The notes beneath the pieces were generated by a model. That model did not search any database. It worked only from the letters and a program-made list of their open reading frames with translations, and was not told the DNA's origin. From positions 682,001 through 746,000 of the forward strand of contig CAWALV010000002.1 in assembly GCA_963782965.1 (NCBI GenBank): 64,000 bases of DNA, written 5' to 3'. The DNA comes from CAWALV01 sp963782965 (GTDB lineage: Bacteria > Actinomycetota > Actinomycetes > Acidothermales > Acidothermaceae). Below, one piece after another: positions 7,434 through 17,140 of the stretch (the stretch's first letter is position 1; each line of letters starts with the position of its first letter). Made by a program: the position numbers and the translations under genes.

Positions 7434-9668
7434 ATGAGCGAGAACCCGAGCGCCGCGGCTTCCCCGCAACCCGGCAACAACTCCGGCCGGGTGCGTCGTC
7501 GGGTCTGGCCGAGCCGTGACACCGAAGGCACTCGCATGGCGTTACGTACCCGTCTGTCGGTCGCTTTCGTGTTCGTCGTGTTGATTCCTGTTCTGGTCGG
7601 TTCCATCCTCGTGACGGTCCTGGTACCGGAGGTTCTGCACAACGAGGTGAGCGGTCGGCTCCGAGGCGACCGGACGAGCGTCGTCGGAGTGCTCAACGCC
7701 CGCTGCACCCAGGCCATGCAGGCGGCGCAGCTCCTCGGCCTCGAGGTCGCGGCCCGCGGTCCGCAACAAGCGGTAGAGCAGACCGTGACCGCTACGGGCG
7801 TCGACTACGCGATGGTCGAAGACACCGCGGGCCACGTCGTCGCCGCCGCGGGCAGCCTGCGGGCGGCGCCGGCGTCACCGGGGGCCGCCACGCTCGACAG
7901 CTGCGCGACCGGCCAGGGCGCCACGTTCTCCATCTCTGCTCAGGCCGGGCTCGCGATCCAGGCCGACCCGACGCTCGCGCGGGTCGCGGTCGCGTGGTCG
8001 GTCGACCAACAGACCGCGCGGGCGTTCAGTGCCGGCCTCGACGACCAGGCGGCGGTCACGCTGGTCGCCGGTAACCGGGTCGTGTCGAGCACCCTGCCCG
8101 CCGACCAGGCTGCCCGCCAGCTCGGCGTCGTCCAGGCTCAATCTTCGGGCCTGCTCATCGATGCCGCGGGTCGGGTCCTGGCGTACGCGCCACCGACGAA
8201 GAACCGGCCGTACGGCGTCATCGTGAGCGAGCCAGTCCCCAACACCAGCCAGCTGACCTGGCTCGTCGTCGCCGTCATTTTGCTCACTATCGGCGGCGCG
8301 ATCGCAATCGGCCGGCTGCTCGCCCGGCTCATCAGCCGCCCGGTGGGTGAACTCTCCGAGGCGGCCGGCCGGGTGGCCAGCGGCGACCTCGACGTCGCGA
8401 TCCCGGTTCGCTCCCGCGACGAAGTGGGTCGCCTCGCCGGTGCGTTCAACCACATGACCGCTGAGCTGCGCACCTACATCGGCCAGCTCGAGCGCAGCCA
8501 TGACGAGTTGCGGCGCAACCTCGATCGCCTCGGTGCGACGCTCGCCCACACCCACGACCTGCAAGGCATCCTCGACGTCATCCTCGACACCGCGGTGGCA
8601 AGCGCTCAGGCGACGGCCGGCACCATCACCTTCCTCGATTCCGACGGCAACCTGCGGGTGCAGGTCCGCCGCGGTGCGCTCGTCGAAGTGGGTCCGACCG
8701 GCGCGATCGTGCCGCTGGGCAAGGGCATCGCGGGTCAGGTCGCGGAAACCGGAAACCCCGCCCGCGGAGTCGTCGGTGACGGCCCGGGACTGCGGCCGGC
8801 CAACGGTGAACCCGAATCCGCCACCACGGTGCTGGCCGTTGCGCTGCGGCAGTCGGGCCGCATCGTCGGCGTCCTGAATCTCTATGACAAGGAGGACGGG
8901 CGGCAGTTCACCCCGCACGACCTCGAGACGTTGCTCGCATTCAGCGGCCAGGCGAGCGTCGCGATCGAAAACGTGATGCTGCACCAGGAGGCGCAGCGGC
9001 TGTCGGTCACCGACCCGTTGACCGGCCTGTGGAACTACCGCTACCTGACCCTCGGCCTCAGCCACGAGATCGAGCGCGCGACCCGGTTCGGCCGGCCACT
9101 GGCGCTGCTCATGCTCGACCTCGACCGGTTCAAGCAGATCAACGACCACCACGGGCACCCGGCAGGCGACGCCGTCCTCATCGAACTCGCGCGCCGCATG
9201 CGCGCGGAGGTGCGCGAGGTCGACACGGTGGCTCGATACGGCGGCGAAGAGTTCGTCATCGTGCTGCCCGAGACCGACGCGGGCGGCGCCGCGAGCACGG
9301 CGGAACGGCTGCGCCAGAGCATCCGCTCGACGCCGTTCGAGGTCGAGGGTGTGGCCCTGCACGTAACGGCGTCGATCGGGGTCGCTGTCTTCCCCGAGCA
9401 CGGCGACAACCCGAGCCACTTGCTGCGCAGCACGGACGACGCGTTGTACGTGGCGAAGGCCGACGGACGCGACACCTGGCGGTTCGCGCAGGTCCCACGG
9501 CCGGCGAACGCGCCGCCCGTCCACGACGCTCCCGGTCCTGGCGATGTCGGCGCGGAAGGCGACAAGCCCGCGGGTGGGCCGCCGCAGGTCGTCGTGATGC
9601 CGGAGGTCGAACCGGTGCACCGAAGCGAACCTGGCCGGATGGGTTGGCCTCGGGGTTCGGTCGACTGA
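7434..9668 (+). CDS. Membrane diguanylate cyclase: sensor-HAMP-GAF-GGDEF
   Basis: Makes cyclic di-GMP from two GTP. Layout of the 744-residue chain: TM1 (residues about 40-60), an extracytoplasmic sensor of about 210 residues, TM2 (LTWLVVAVILLTIGGAIAIG), HAMP (about 300-352), GAF (about 370-510), and GGDEF (about 540-690) with an intact active-site RYGGEEF loop near residue 601 and the DLDRFKQINDHHGHPAGD segment. No EAL domain follows. The ATG at 7434 has AGGCGAG upstream; an ATG at 7536 (MALRTRL) is an equally plausible start and would remove a basic N-tail. The acidic/Pro-rich C-terminus after residue 690 is unstructured. Confidence 0.92.
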   Translation: MSENPSAAASPQPGNNSGRVRRRVWPSRDTEGTRMALRTRLSVAFVFVVLIPVLVGSILVTVLVPEVLHNEVSGRLRGDRTSVVGVLNARCTQAMQAAQLLGLEVAARGPQQAVEQTVTATGVDYAMVEDTAGHVVAAAGSLRAAPASPGAATLDSCATGQGATFSISAQAGLAIQADPTLARVAVAWSVDQQTARAFSAGLDDQAAVTLVAGNRVVSSTLPADQAARQLGVVQAQSSGLLIDAAGRVLAYAPPTKNRPYGVIVSEPVPNTSQLTWLVVAVILLTIGGAIAIGRLLARLISRPVGELSEAAGRVASGDLDVAIPVRSRDEVGRLAGAFNHMTAELRTYIGQLERSHDELRRNLDRLGATLAHTHDLQGILDVILDTAVASAQATAGTITFLDSDGNLRVQVRRGALVEVGPTGAIVPLGKGIAGQVAETGNPARGVVGDGPGLRPANGEPESATTVLAVALRQSGRIVGVLNLYDKEDGRQFTPHDLETLLAFSGQASVAIENVMLHQEAQRLSVTDPLTGLWNYRYLTLGLSHEIERATRFGRPLALLMLDLDRFKQINDHHGHPAGDAVLIELARRMRAEVREVDTVARYGGEEFVIVLPETDAGGAASTAERLRQSIRSTPFEVEGVALHVTASIGVAVFPEHGDNPSHLLRSTDDALYVAKADGRDTWRFAQVPRPANAPPVHDAPGPGDVGAEGDKPAGGPPQVVVMPEVEPVHRSEPGRMGWPRGSVD

Positions 9669-9724
9669 TCGAGCGGTTAGGGTTCGGTCATGGTGCGATG
9701 TGGGACACGCGGTGGGAGACGCGC

Positions 9725-10657
9725 ATGATGGCCACTCAGCGCGAGACCAAGCGGGTTACCAAGGCGGTCATCCCGGCGGCCGGCATGGGTACGCGATTCC
9801 TGCCCGCGACCAAGGCGACCCCGAAAGAGATGTTGCCGGTCGTCGACAAGCCGGCGATCCAGTACGTCGTCGAAGAGGCGGTCGCGGCGGGACTGACCGA
9901 CATCTTGATGATCACTGGCCGCAACAAGCGACCGCTCGAAGACCATTTCGACCGCAACTACGAACTCGAAACCGCGCTCGCGGCGAAGGGCGACCAGGAC
10001 CGGCTCGCGCTCGTGCACGAAGCAACCGACCTGGCGACGGTGCACTACGTTCGCCAGGGCGAGCCAAAAGGGCTGGGCCATGCGATCTTGTGCGCAGCGC
10101 AACACGTCGGACGCGAGCCGTTCGCCGTCCTGCTCGGTGACGACCTGATCGACCCGCGCGACCCGCTGCTCGTCCGCATGGTCGAGGTGCAACAGCAACT
10201 CGGGGGCAGCGTCATCGGGCTCATCGAGGTCGATCCCGAGCACATCAAGCTCTACGGGTGCGCCGCCGTGCAGCCCACGGACCTCGACGACGTCGTGCGC
10301 GTGACCGATCTGGTCGAGAAGCCGAAGCAGAACGCGCCGAGCAACCTGGCGCTGATCGGGAGGTACGTCATCGCACCCGAGGTGTTCGACGTCTTGCGAG
10401 AGACAGGCCCCGGTGCAGGTGGCGAGATTCAGGTGACCGACGCGTTGCGGGTACTCGCCGGGCGTGATTGCGATGGCGGTCCCGTGCACGGTGTGCTGTT
10501 CCGTGGCCGCCGCTACGACACCGGCGACCGGGGCGACTACCTGCGGGCGGTGATCCGGTTGGCGGCCGAACGTGAAGACCTCGGTCCTGACCTCATGTCG
10601 TGGCTTCGCGAGTTCGTGCGCGACCACGAGACGAAGACCCCGGAGCAGCGCGGGTGA
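9725..10657 (+). CDS. galU: UTP-glucose-1-phosphate uridylyltransferase
   Basis: Forms UDP-glucose from UTP and glucose-1-phosphate for cell-envelope and exopolysaccharide synthesis. The nucleotide-binding signature is plain at the N-terminus (AAGMGTRFLPATKATPKEML). GRNKRPLEDHFDRNYELE, GEPKGLGHAIL and LLGDDLI follow in the expected order, and the length of 310 residues is normal. The ATG at 9725 is preceded by GGGAGA; a second ATG follows immediately. It overlaps the next gene by four bases (GTGA), making it first in a moeA-moaC-mogA-rimJ operon. Confidence 0.95.
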   Translation: MMATQRETKRVTKAVIPAAGMGTRFLPATKATPKEMLPVVDKPAIQYVVEEAVAAGLTDILMITGRNKRPLEDHFDRNYELETALAAKGDQDRLALVHEATDLATVHYVRQGEPKGLGHAILCAAQHVGREPFAVLLGDDLIDPRDPLLVRMVEVQQQLGGSVIGLIEVDPEHIKLYGCAAVQPTDLDDVVRVTDLVEKPKQNAPSNLALIGRYVIAPEVFDVLRETGPGAGGEIQVTDALRVLAGRDCDGGPVHGVLFRGRRYDTGDRGDYLRAVIRLAAEREDLGPDLMSWLREFVRDHETKTPEQRG

Positions 10658-11877
10658 GGAGCGTCGACGAACACCTCACTCATGTGTTGGGGCAGCTCGC
10701 GCCGTTGCCCGACCTCGAGGTGAATCTGCTCGACGCCCACGGGTGCGTGCTCGCCGAAGACGTCATCGCCGGCCGTGCGCTGCCGCCCTTCGACAACTCC
10801 TCGATGGACGGCTACGCCGTGCGCAGCGCCGACACGACCGCCGCGTCGCCGAACAACCCAGTGCTGCTGCCCGTCATCGGTGATGTCGCGGCCGGCAGCG
10901 GCGGGATCTACACGGTCAACAGCGGACTGTGCGTGCGCATCATGACGGGCGCGCCCGTGCCCGTCGGCGCCGACGCCGTCGTCCCGGTCGAGTGGACCGA
11001 CGGTGGCGTTGCGCACGTGCGCATCGACCGCCCGGCTCAGCCCGGGCAGAACATCCGCCGGGCCGGCGAGGACGTCACTGCCGGGGAGACCGCACTCAAG
11101 GCGGGAGCATCCCTCGGCGCCCCGCAGCTCGGGCTGCTCGCCGCGATGGGCCGGGCCCGGGTGCGGGTGCGCCCCAAGCCGCGGGTCGTCATCTTCTCGA
11201 CCGGCAACGAGTTGGTCGATGTCGGGGTCGAGCCCGGGCCCGCGCAGATCAACGAGTCGAACAGCTACGCGCTGACCGCGGCCGCACGTGAGTGCGGGGC
11301 GATCGCCTACCGGGTCGGCATCCTGCCCGACGATCCGGTGCGCCTGCTCTCCCTCATCGAGGACCAGCTCGTGCGCGCCGACCTCGTCGTGACGACGGGT
11401 GGGGTGAGCGCGGGCGCGTACGACACGGTCAAGGAAGTGCTGTCGCGCCTCGGCACCGTCGATTTCGCGAAGGTCGCGATGCAGCCGGGTATGCCGCAGG
11501 GCTTCGGTCACGTCGGCGCCGACCGCATACCCATCTTCACCCTGCCGGGCAACCCGGTGAGTGCATACGTCTCCTTCGAGGTGTTCGTCCGGCCGGCGAT
11601 CATGCGGATGCTCGGGCGCGAACGCCTGTACCGTCCACTCGTGCGGGCCACCTTGAACGAGTCGATCACCAAGACCGAGGGCAAGCGCTCCTACGTGCGC
11701 GCGCGCATCGAGGTCCGCGAAGGCTCTTACGTCGTGACGCCGGTCGGTGGCATGGGGTCGCACCTGGTAGCCGACCTCGCGCTCGCCAATGCCTTCATCG
11801 TGGTGCCCGAGAGCGCGTCTTACGTGCCGGCCGGAGTGACCGTGTCGGCGATGATGCTCGAACGGCGCCACTCGTGA
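10654..11877 (+). CDS. moeA: Molybdopterin molybdenumtransferase MoeA / gephyrin-like Glp
   Basis: Inserts molybdate into adenylated molybdopterin. It is a 407-residue gephyrin-E-like protein with all signature blocks: SSMDGYAV, GEDVTAGE, STGNEL, TTGGVSAGAYD and LPGNPVSA. GTG start overlapping galU. In Corynebacterium the orthologue in this neighbourhood (galU-glp-rimJ-glpR) is the division protein Glp, which binds FtsZ and the membrane receptor GlpR. Here moaC and mogA are inserted between it and rimJ, so a true cofactor role is also well supported. Which role dominates cannot be told from sequence. Confidence 0.92.
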   Translation: MRSVDEHLTHVLGQLAPLPDLEVNLLDAHGCVLAEDVIAGRALPPFDNSSMDGYAVRSADTTAASPNNPVLLPVIGDVAAGSGGIYTVNSGLCVRIMTGAPVPVGADAVVPVEWTDGGVAHVRIDRPAQPGQNIRRAGEDVTAGETALKAGASLGAPQLGLLAAMGRARVRVRPKPRVVIFSTGNELVDVGVEPGPAQINESNSYALTAAARECGAIAYRVGILPDDPVRLLSLIEDQLVRADLVVTTGGVSAGAYDTVKEVLSRLGTVDFAKVAMQPGMPQGFGHVGADRIPIFTLPGNPVSAYVSFEVFVRPAIMRMLGRERLYRPLVRATLNESITKTEGKRSYVRARIEVREGSYVVTPVGGMGSHLVADLALANAFIVVPESASYVPAGVTVSAMMLERRHS

Positions 11878-12380
11878 CCGACTCGCCCGCCGCCGGCTCG
11901 ACCCCGCAGTTGACCCACGTCGATGCGAGTGGCGCGGCGCGCATGGTCGACGTCTCGAGCAAGGACATCACAGCCCGGACGGCGACGGCGAGCGGCCGTG
12001 TCGTGGTCTCCGCTGAAGTGGTGCGGTTGCTTCGCGGGGAGGGTGTGCCCAAGGGTGACGCGCTCGGCGTCGCGCGGCTGGCCGGCATCCAGGGCGCGAA
12101 GCGCACGCCCGACCTCGTACCGCTCGCGCATCCGATCGCACTCCACGCAGTCAGCGTCGACCTCAACGTTGCCGACGACGCGGTCGAGATCCGCGCCACG
12201 GCGCGCACCGCCGACCGTACCGGCGTCGAGATGGAGGCGTTGACAGCAGTAGCGGTCGCCGGCCTCGCGTTGATCGACATGGTGAAGGCCGTCGACCCAC
12301 AGGCGAGCATCACCGACGTGCGCGTCGAGGAGAAGCTCGGTGGCAAGACGGGCCGCTGGGTGCGAGGTTCGCGAGGCTGA
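11874..12380 (+). CDS. moaC: Cyclic pyranopterin monophosphate synthase MoaC
   Basis: Second step of molybdenum-cofactor synthesis (3',8-cyclo-7,8-dihydro-GTP to cPMP). The family pattern is clear in 168 residues: MVDVSSKDITARTATASG near the start, KGDALGVARLAGIQGAK, LVPLAHPI, and GVEMEALTAVAVAGLALIDMVK. GTG start with a four-base overlap with moeA. Only one base separates its stop from the next start, so translation is probably coupled. Confidence 0.95.
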   Translation: MTDSPAAGSTPQLTHVDASGAARMVDVSSKDITARTATASGRVVVSAEVVRLLRGEGVPKGDALGVARLAGIQGAKRTPDLVPLAHPIALHAVSVDLNVADDAVEIRATARTADRTGVEMEALTAVAVAGLALIDMVKAVDPQASITDVRVEEKLGGKTGRWVRGSRG

Positions 12381-12381
12381 C

Positions 12382-12960
12382 ATGGCGTCGCATCCTGCTG
12401 ACGCACTCGTGCCGCGGGCGCTCGTCGTGACCGTCTCCGACCGCGCCGCAGCCGGCGTCTACGAAGATCGCGGCGGCTCGTTGCTCGCGTCGTTGCTCGC
12501 CGACGCCGGATGTGACGTCGGTGCGCCACTCGTCGTCCCCGATGGGGAGCCGGTCGAGGCGGCGCTCCGTGCGGCGCTCGCCCAGGCCTACGACGTCGTC
12601 GTGACGACGGGTGGCACCGGCATCTCGCCGCGCGACCGCACGCCGGAGATGACTGTTCGGGTGCTCGACTACCAGATCCCGGGGTTGGCCGAGGCTATCC
12701 GGGCGGCCGGTTGGCGGGGCGGTGCCGGCGTGCCGACTGCCATGCTCTCGCGCGGCGTGGCCGGGGTCGCCGGTCGCACCCTCGTCGTCAACCTCGCCGG
12801 CTCGACCGGTGCCGTCCGAGACGGCATGGCGGTGCTCGCGCCGGTTCTGGCGCATGCCGTGTCGCAGCTTCGTGGCGGCAACCATGTTGGCGAGCAGGTT
12901 GGCGAGCAGGTTGGCGAGCAGGTTGGCGAGCAGGTTGGCGAGACCGAGGCCTCGACGTGA
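12382..12960 (+). CDS. Molybdopterin adenylyltransferase MogA/MoaB with VGEQ-repeat tail
   Basis: Adenylates molybdopterin before metal insertion. The 192-residue chain has the MogA/MoaB fold and motif TTGGTGISPRDRTPE near residue 75, then GIPTAMLSRG-like and LAGSTGAVRDGM segments. Start at ATG 12382; the frame extends upstream into moaC but lacks a signal there. After the domain ends at QLRGGNH the protein adds four VGEQ units and one VGET, encoded by a 12-bp tandem repeat. The tail is hydrophilic, is not part of the family fold and probably varies between strains. Confidence 0.92.
   Translation: MASHPADALVPRALVVTVSDRAAAGVYEDRGGSLLASLLADAGCDVGAPLVVPDGEPVEAALRAALAQAYDVVVTTGGTGISPRDRTPEMTVRVLDYQIPGLAEAIRAAGWRGGAGVPTAMLSRGVAGVAGRTLVVNLAGSTGAVRDGMAVLAPVLAHAVSQLRGGNHVGEQVGEQVGEQVGEQVGETEAST
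12886..12942 (+). repeat. 12-bp in-frame tandem repeat (4.75 units)
   Basis: The unit GTTGGCGAGCAG is repeated perfectly four times from 12886, followed by a 9-base partial unit. It encodes the VGEQ tail of MogA/MoaB. Unit length is a multiple of three, so slippage changes the length without breaking the frame. Confidence 0.95.
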
Positions 12961-13604
12961 CGCCCGGCTGGCCGGCGCACCTGCAGTACGGCGCTGTCGC
13001 GCTGCGGCCGCTTCGTACCCGTGACGCGAACGACTGGCGGATCGCCCGGCTCACCGACCGCGACTGGCTCGAGCCCTGGGAAGCGACGGCGCCCGGAGCA
13101 GTGACACGAGACGACCCGGGTCGCGGCTATGTCGACGCCATCCGTGGTCTGCGCCGCGAGGCGCGGCTCGGTCTCGCGTACCCGTTCGCGTTGGAACTCG
13201 CCGGGGAGTTCGTCGGCCAGGTAACCGTCGGTGCCATCACCCGAGGCTCGGTGAACTCGGCCTACGTCGGGTACTGGATCGCGCGGCGGCAGGCGGGCCG
13301 GGGCATCACGCCGACGGCGCTGGCCCTGGTCATCGACCACTGCTTCGGGCCGGCCGACCTGCACCGCATCGAGGCCAACATCCGGCCGGAGAACGCCGCG
13401 AGTCGCCGCGTCGTGGAAAAGCTGGGATTCCGGCTCGAAGGCACCCGCCGTCGGTACATCCACATCGCCGGCGCCTGGCGCGACCACTTGTCGTACGCGC
13501 TCACCGTCGAAGACGTTCCCGACGGCTTGCTGCGGCGGTGGTTGAACAGCGGCGGGCACGTGTCAGGGACCACCGTGGCAGGCGATCCGGCCACCCCGCC
13601 ATAA
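12957..13604 (+). CDS. GNAT family N-acetyltransferase, RimJ-like
   Basis: A 215-residue acetyl-CoA-dependent transferase, likely acting on a protein N-terminus or an amine. Fold landmarks: VALRPLRTRDANDWRIARL (first helix), GRGITPTALALVIDHCF (acetyl-CoA P-loop region Q/RxxG), LHRIEANIRPENAASRRVVEKLGFRLEG (typical RimJ C-terminal half). GTG start overlapping mogA by four bases. Position matches Rv0995 (rimJ) of M. tuberculosis. The substrate is not deducible. Confidence 0.88.
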   Translation: MTPGWPAHLQYGAVALRPLRTRDANDWRIARLTDRDWLEPWEATAPGAVTRDDPGRGYVDAIRGLRREARLGLAYPFALELAGEFVGQVTVGAITRGSVNSAYVGYWIARRQAGRGITPTALALVIDHCFGPADLHRIEANIRPENAASRRVVEKLGFRLEGTRRRYIHIAGAWRDHLSYALTVEDVPDGLLRRWLNSGGHVSGTTVAGDPATPP

Positions 13605-13745
13605 ACGCGCAGGCGCGACACACCGCTTCGGTGCTCGTCACACCAGTCACTCCTGTCTACCGTGGCGAAGCGTGGAAGCTATCGTCGCGACAGGCTCGAT
13701 GCTGATGCTCACCTGTCACCGCGGCGAGAAGCGGTATGGTCCGCA

Positions 13746-14780
13746 ATGACCGGCCTGATCATGGGTGGCATCGTCGCCATCTGGATTCTGGTGCTCGTGC
13801 CGATGTGGCTCAACCGCCACGAAGCCGACGACGCCGGTCGGTCGGTCGACAGCTTCTCCGCCGCAATGCGCGTGCTCTCCAGGCGAGGCCCGTCGTCCAA
13901 CGCCCGCCACTACGTCGTCATGCCTCGTCGCGAAGACTGGGGGCCAACCGTGGACAATCACCCAGACGCCAAGCTCCGGCAGCGGCAAGCCACTCGCCGT
14001 CCGGCCAAGATGCCGGCGCCCGAGCGGCCCGGCCGCGCATCGGCCAGCGCCGTGTCGGCCGGCACCGTGCCCTCCGGTGCTGCTTCCAGCGCGAAGCGTG
14101 TCGCGCGACGCCGGCGCAACGCGCTCGCGCTTCTCGTGCTCACGGTCGCCGTGTCGGTGGGCGCCACCCTCGGGCTCGACAGCTGGTGGTTCGCGCTCGC
14201 GCTGCTGCTCACGACCGCGGGGTACCTCGTGCACCTGCGCAGCGAGGCGATCCGGGCGCGCGAGGAGCGGCAGCGCCGCATCGCCCGGACCACCCGCGCC
14301 CGGTCGGCCGTCGCCGACGAGGTCGGCGGTGCGGTGGGGGCGCGTGCCCGATCGGCCGATGCGTACGCCGATGCGCCTCGCCGCGCCACCCAAGCGGTCG
14401 ACCCCGCACCGGTCGGGGACGACGTGTTGCTGCCGCCGGCCGTCAGCGCGTCTGGCACCGACAACGGTTCTCGGTGGGAACCCGTCCCGGTCCCGCTCCC
14501 GACATACGTCTCCAAGCCCGTCGTCCAACGCCCCGCCGCGAGCGCGCCACGAGCCGACGTCGAGTCGGGCACGATCGATCTCACCCGGCCGGGCGAATGG
14601 TCCAAGACCTACGACGACGCGGGCGAGACCGGTGATGTCCGCAGCAAGCTGGTTCTCGACGAGAGTGGTTCGGGTCGGATCGCGTCGTCGCCGAACGTTG
14701 CGGCGGGCGCCGGGGGCGCCGATGTCGAGGACGACGAGCTCGACCTGATCTTGAATCGCCGTCGCGCGGTCGGCGACTGA
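13746..14780 (+). CDS. Divisome membrane protein GlpR/SepX family
   Basis: A 344-residue actinobacterial membrane protein. TM1 lies at the extreme N-terminus (LIMGGIVAIWILVLVPMWL) and is followed by the conserved NRHEADDAGRSVDSFSAAMRVLSRR segment. A long basic loop leads to two more helices (ALALLVLTVAVSVGATLGL; WWFALALLLTTAGYLVHLR) and a disordered charged C-terminus. This architecture and position (downstream of galU-moeA-rimJ) match Rv0996, Corynebacterium GlpR and Streptomyces SepX, which recruit the gephyrin-like Glp to the septum. ATG 13746 is chosen because TM1 then starts at residue 5; the longer frame from 13662 adds a charged stretch. Confidence 0.82.
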   Translation: MTGLIMGGIVAIWILVLVPMWLNRHEADDAGRSVDSFSAAMRVLSRRGPSSNARHYVVMPRREDWGPTVDNHPDAKLRQRQATRRPAKMPAPERPGRASASAVSAGTVPSGAASSAKRVARRRRNALALLVLTVAVSVGATLGLDSWWFALALLLTTAGYLVHLRSEAIRAREERQRRIARTTRARSAVADEVGGAVGARARSADAYADAPRRATQAVDPAPVGDDVLLPPAVSASGTDNGSRWEPVPVPLPTYVSKPVVQRPAASAPRADVESGTIDLTRPGEWSKTYDDAGETGDVRSKLVLDESGSGRIASSPNVAAGAGGADVEDDELDLILNRRRAVGD

Positions 14781-14794
14781 CGCGGCGGCTCAGC

Positions 14795-14816
14795 GCCGAC
14801 CGGGCCGGCGGTCGGC
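14795..14816. terminator. Possible hairpin terminator after glpR
   Basis: GCCGACC and GGTCGGC form a perfect seven-base stem with an eight-base GC loop just after the glpR stop. There is no T-run, so intrinsic termination is only suggested. It lies before the tRNA gene. Confidence 0.35.
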
Positions 14817-14861
14817 AGGCAGGACGACGGCGCTCGGATGGTAGCCTGACGTCTCCCTTCT

Positions 14862-14938
<77 letters not shown>

Positions 14939-16208
14939 GCGTTTCGTATTCGAACTCGCCCATGCCGAAGAGCCCGTCGAAGGGCGCACGGCAGATCGTG
15001 TTGGCGATCCGGCCGTCCTTGATCTGGACGGTCTCGATGATGGCTTGGTTGAACAGGCGGCGGGTGGGGTCGTCGGCGTGCCGGTAGGCCTGGCCGCAGC
15101 GAGTCGCCAGTTGCATGGCGAGGTCGAGGATCCGCTGCCACTCCGCGTGGTTGGCGTCGAGGTCGGCGAGCTCATCTTGCGCGGTGGTGATGTCGGCGCC
15201 GATCCGATCCTGCTCACGCTTCAACGTTGGGACGTCGATGGCGCCGCCGTAGTAGGCGTCGAGGAGCTTGCGGCGCTGGGTTTCGGCGCGGGCGAGTTGG
15301 CGGGCGTGGAACTCGCGTTGGCCGGCGTCGCGGTGCTCACGGTGCAGCGCCTCGGTGGTCATCGCTTCGCGGAGCCGGTGCAGCCAGGCCGACGGGAGCT
15401 GGATGCGGGTGTAGAGGTGTTCAAGTTCTGTTTCGATGCGTTCGGCGGGCACGTAGGGTTCGCGGGCAGGTGCCGGTGGGGTCGTTCTTTGCCCGAGGCA
15501 GTAGAAGTAGACGTAGCGGCCTTTGGACAGCTGGATCGACAACCTTCGCCCGCACACCCCGCAGAACAGCACGCCTTTGAGGTAGTGGGGGTGTTTGCGT
15601 TCGCGGGTGCCGCGCACGGATCGGGCGGCGAGCAGTTCACACACCCTACGAAACGTCTCCGCCGAGACGAGGGGCTGGTGGCTGCCGGGGTGTTGGGCGC
15701 CGTTCCATTCCACGACGCCGGTGTAGAGGGGGTTGGCGAGGATTTTCGCCAGGCCCTGCCAGCTGATCGGCTTCGGCGGTGTGCCACGCCGGTTGGTCAG
15801 CCCGCGGTGGGCGAGTTCGTCGGCGAGGGTTTGCAGCGTCCAGTCGCCGGTGGCGTAGGTGTCGAACGCGGCCGTGATCAGGGGGGCGCGGTCGGGGTCG
15901 GGGACGATGCGGGCAACCGTCCGGCCGGCGATGATCTCGCGGGTGTTGAGGTAGCCGAGGGGGGCGGTGTGCGGGAAGCCGCCTTGTTTGGCCTTCTGCC
16001 GCATGCCTTTCTTGATCTCACCGGACAGGTTCGCGGAGTAGAACTCGGCCATCAACGCGTGGATGCCCTCGACCAGCCGTCCGGAGGCGGTCTCCTGCAG
16101 GTTTTCGGTGACCGAGATGAGGGTGACGCCGCGTTTGCGCAGCAGCGCCCGGATGGCGATGTGGTCTTCCATGTTGCGCGCCAGCCGGTCGAGCTTGTGC
16201 ACCACCAC

Positions 16209-16618
16209 CGCATCCAGGTCGCGGTCGGGTGCTGCCGTCGGCGTCCGTGTCTCGGCTCACCGGCCGCCCCCGCCGCCACGCGAAGGACAGTCGAGGACAT
16301 CAACATCGAGGACAATCCAGTCGCCTGCCCTGGGCGCTCCATCACACCGGCGCTGACCAGCGCAAACACCACCTCGCCGCTTGCGGACGGCACCTAGGCC
16401 GATCCGCAAGCTCGCCTGACGTTCGACGCTCGCGATCATCGACTCCCTTCGTTCGTCACAGCGGTCTGCATGGCGGGCTCACCTATGAACCGGGGGTCTG
16501 CGGCCGAAATCGTTCAAAATGGGCCTCGCTCGTCCCCCCGGGCCGAGGCCGGCGACCGGCTACTGCACACTCCCAAACCCGTCGACTGCCGGGATTGGGA
16601 CATCGGGCTGCCGAAGAT
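16209..16618. other. Non-coding remnant upstream of the truncated recombinase
   Basis: About 410 bases in which no convincing gene is visible. The missing N-terminal part of the recombinase is not found here in any frame. It is probably junction debris from the deletion that removed it. Confidence 0.5.
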
Positions 16619-17140
16619 TCACCCCACGGCGTGGACGAAGACCGCAGCGTAGACGTCAGCGAGTGGACGGCCCGCCCAGTCCGTCATCTCCTCGAGCACC
16701 GCATCGGTGATCCGGGAGATGGTCTCCTTGTGACGCACTTGTTCGATGCCGCGGTCGGCGAGCGGGATGGCCCAGTGGATGGCGCGCAGGTTGGTGTAGA
16801 GCGTGTCGGCGGCCAGGCTGGTGAAGGGGTGCCGGGAGCGGGTGCGGTCGATGAGCCCCAAGGAGGCATCGACGACGTCAGCGTTGGCTGGGGTGAGCTT
16901 GGAGCCGTCGATGAGCAGCGGCTCGCTGTCGTTCTCGGCGCCGGGGTCGGGGGTGCGGGTGCCGCGGCCCCACGCCCACTGGCCGGTGGCGTCGATGGCC
17001 GAGGCGCTGCCGGTGCGGGGGATGGTGGTGGGGGCGATCAGGTCGTCGATGGTGGCGTCGACGGTTGCCTCGCGTTCCGCCCGTTCTGCGGGACTGAGTT
17101 GGGGGCGGAGCCGAGCCCGTAGTCGAGGCGCGTGCGCAGG
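16619..17140 (-). pseudogene. Decayed transposase remnants
   Basis: An open minus-strand frame without a credible start. It contains LRPQLSPAERAEREATVDATID, then DATGQWAWGRGTRTPDPGAEN, then a segment ending KETISRITDAVLEEMTDWAG RPLADVYAAVFVHAVG and a stop. The last piece matches the IS256/mutator pattern (ISRITDxVxEExxxWxxRPLxxVYxxxFxDA), which is cut immediately where the catalytic Asp-containing strand should continue (VFVHAVG instead of a D-A). The middle piece resembles a different DDE transposase. It is therefore a mosaic of two broken elements. No terminal inverted repeats were found. Confidence 0.6.
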
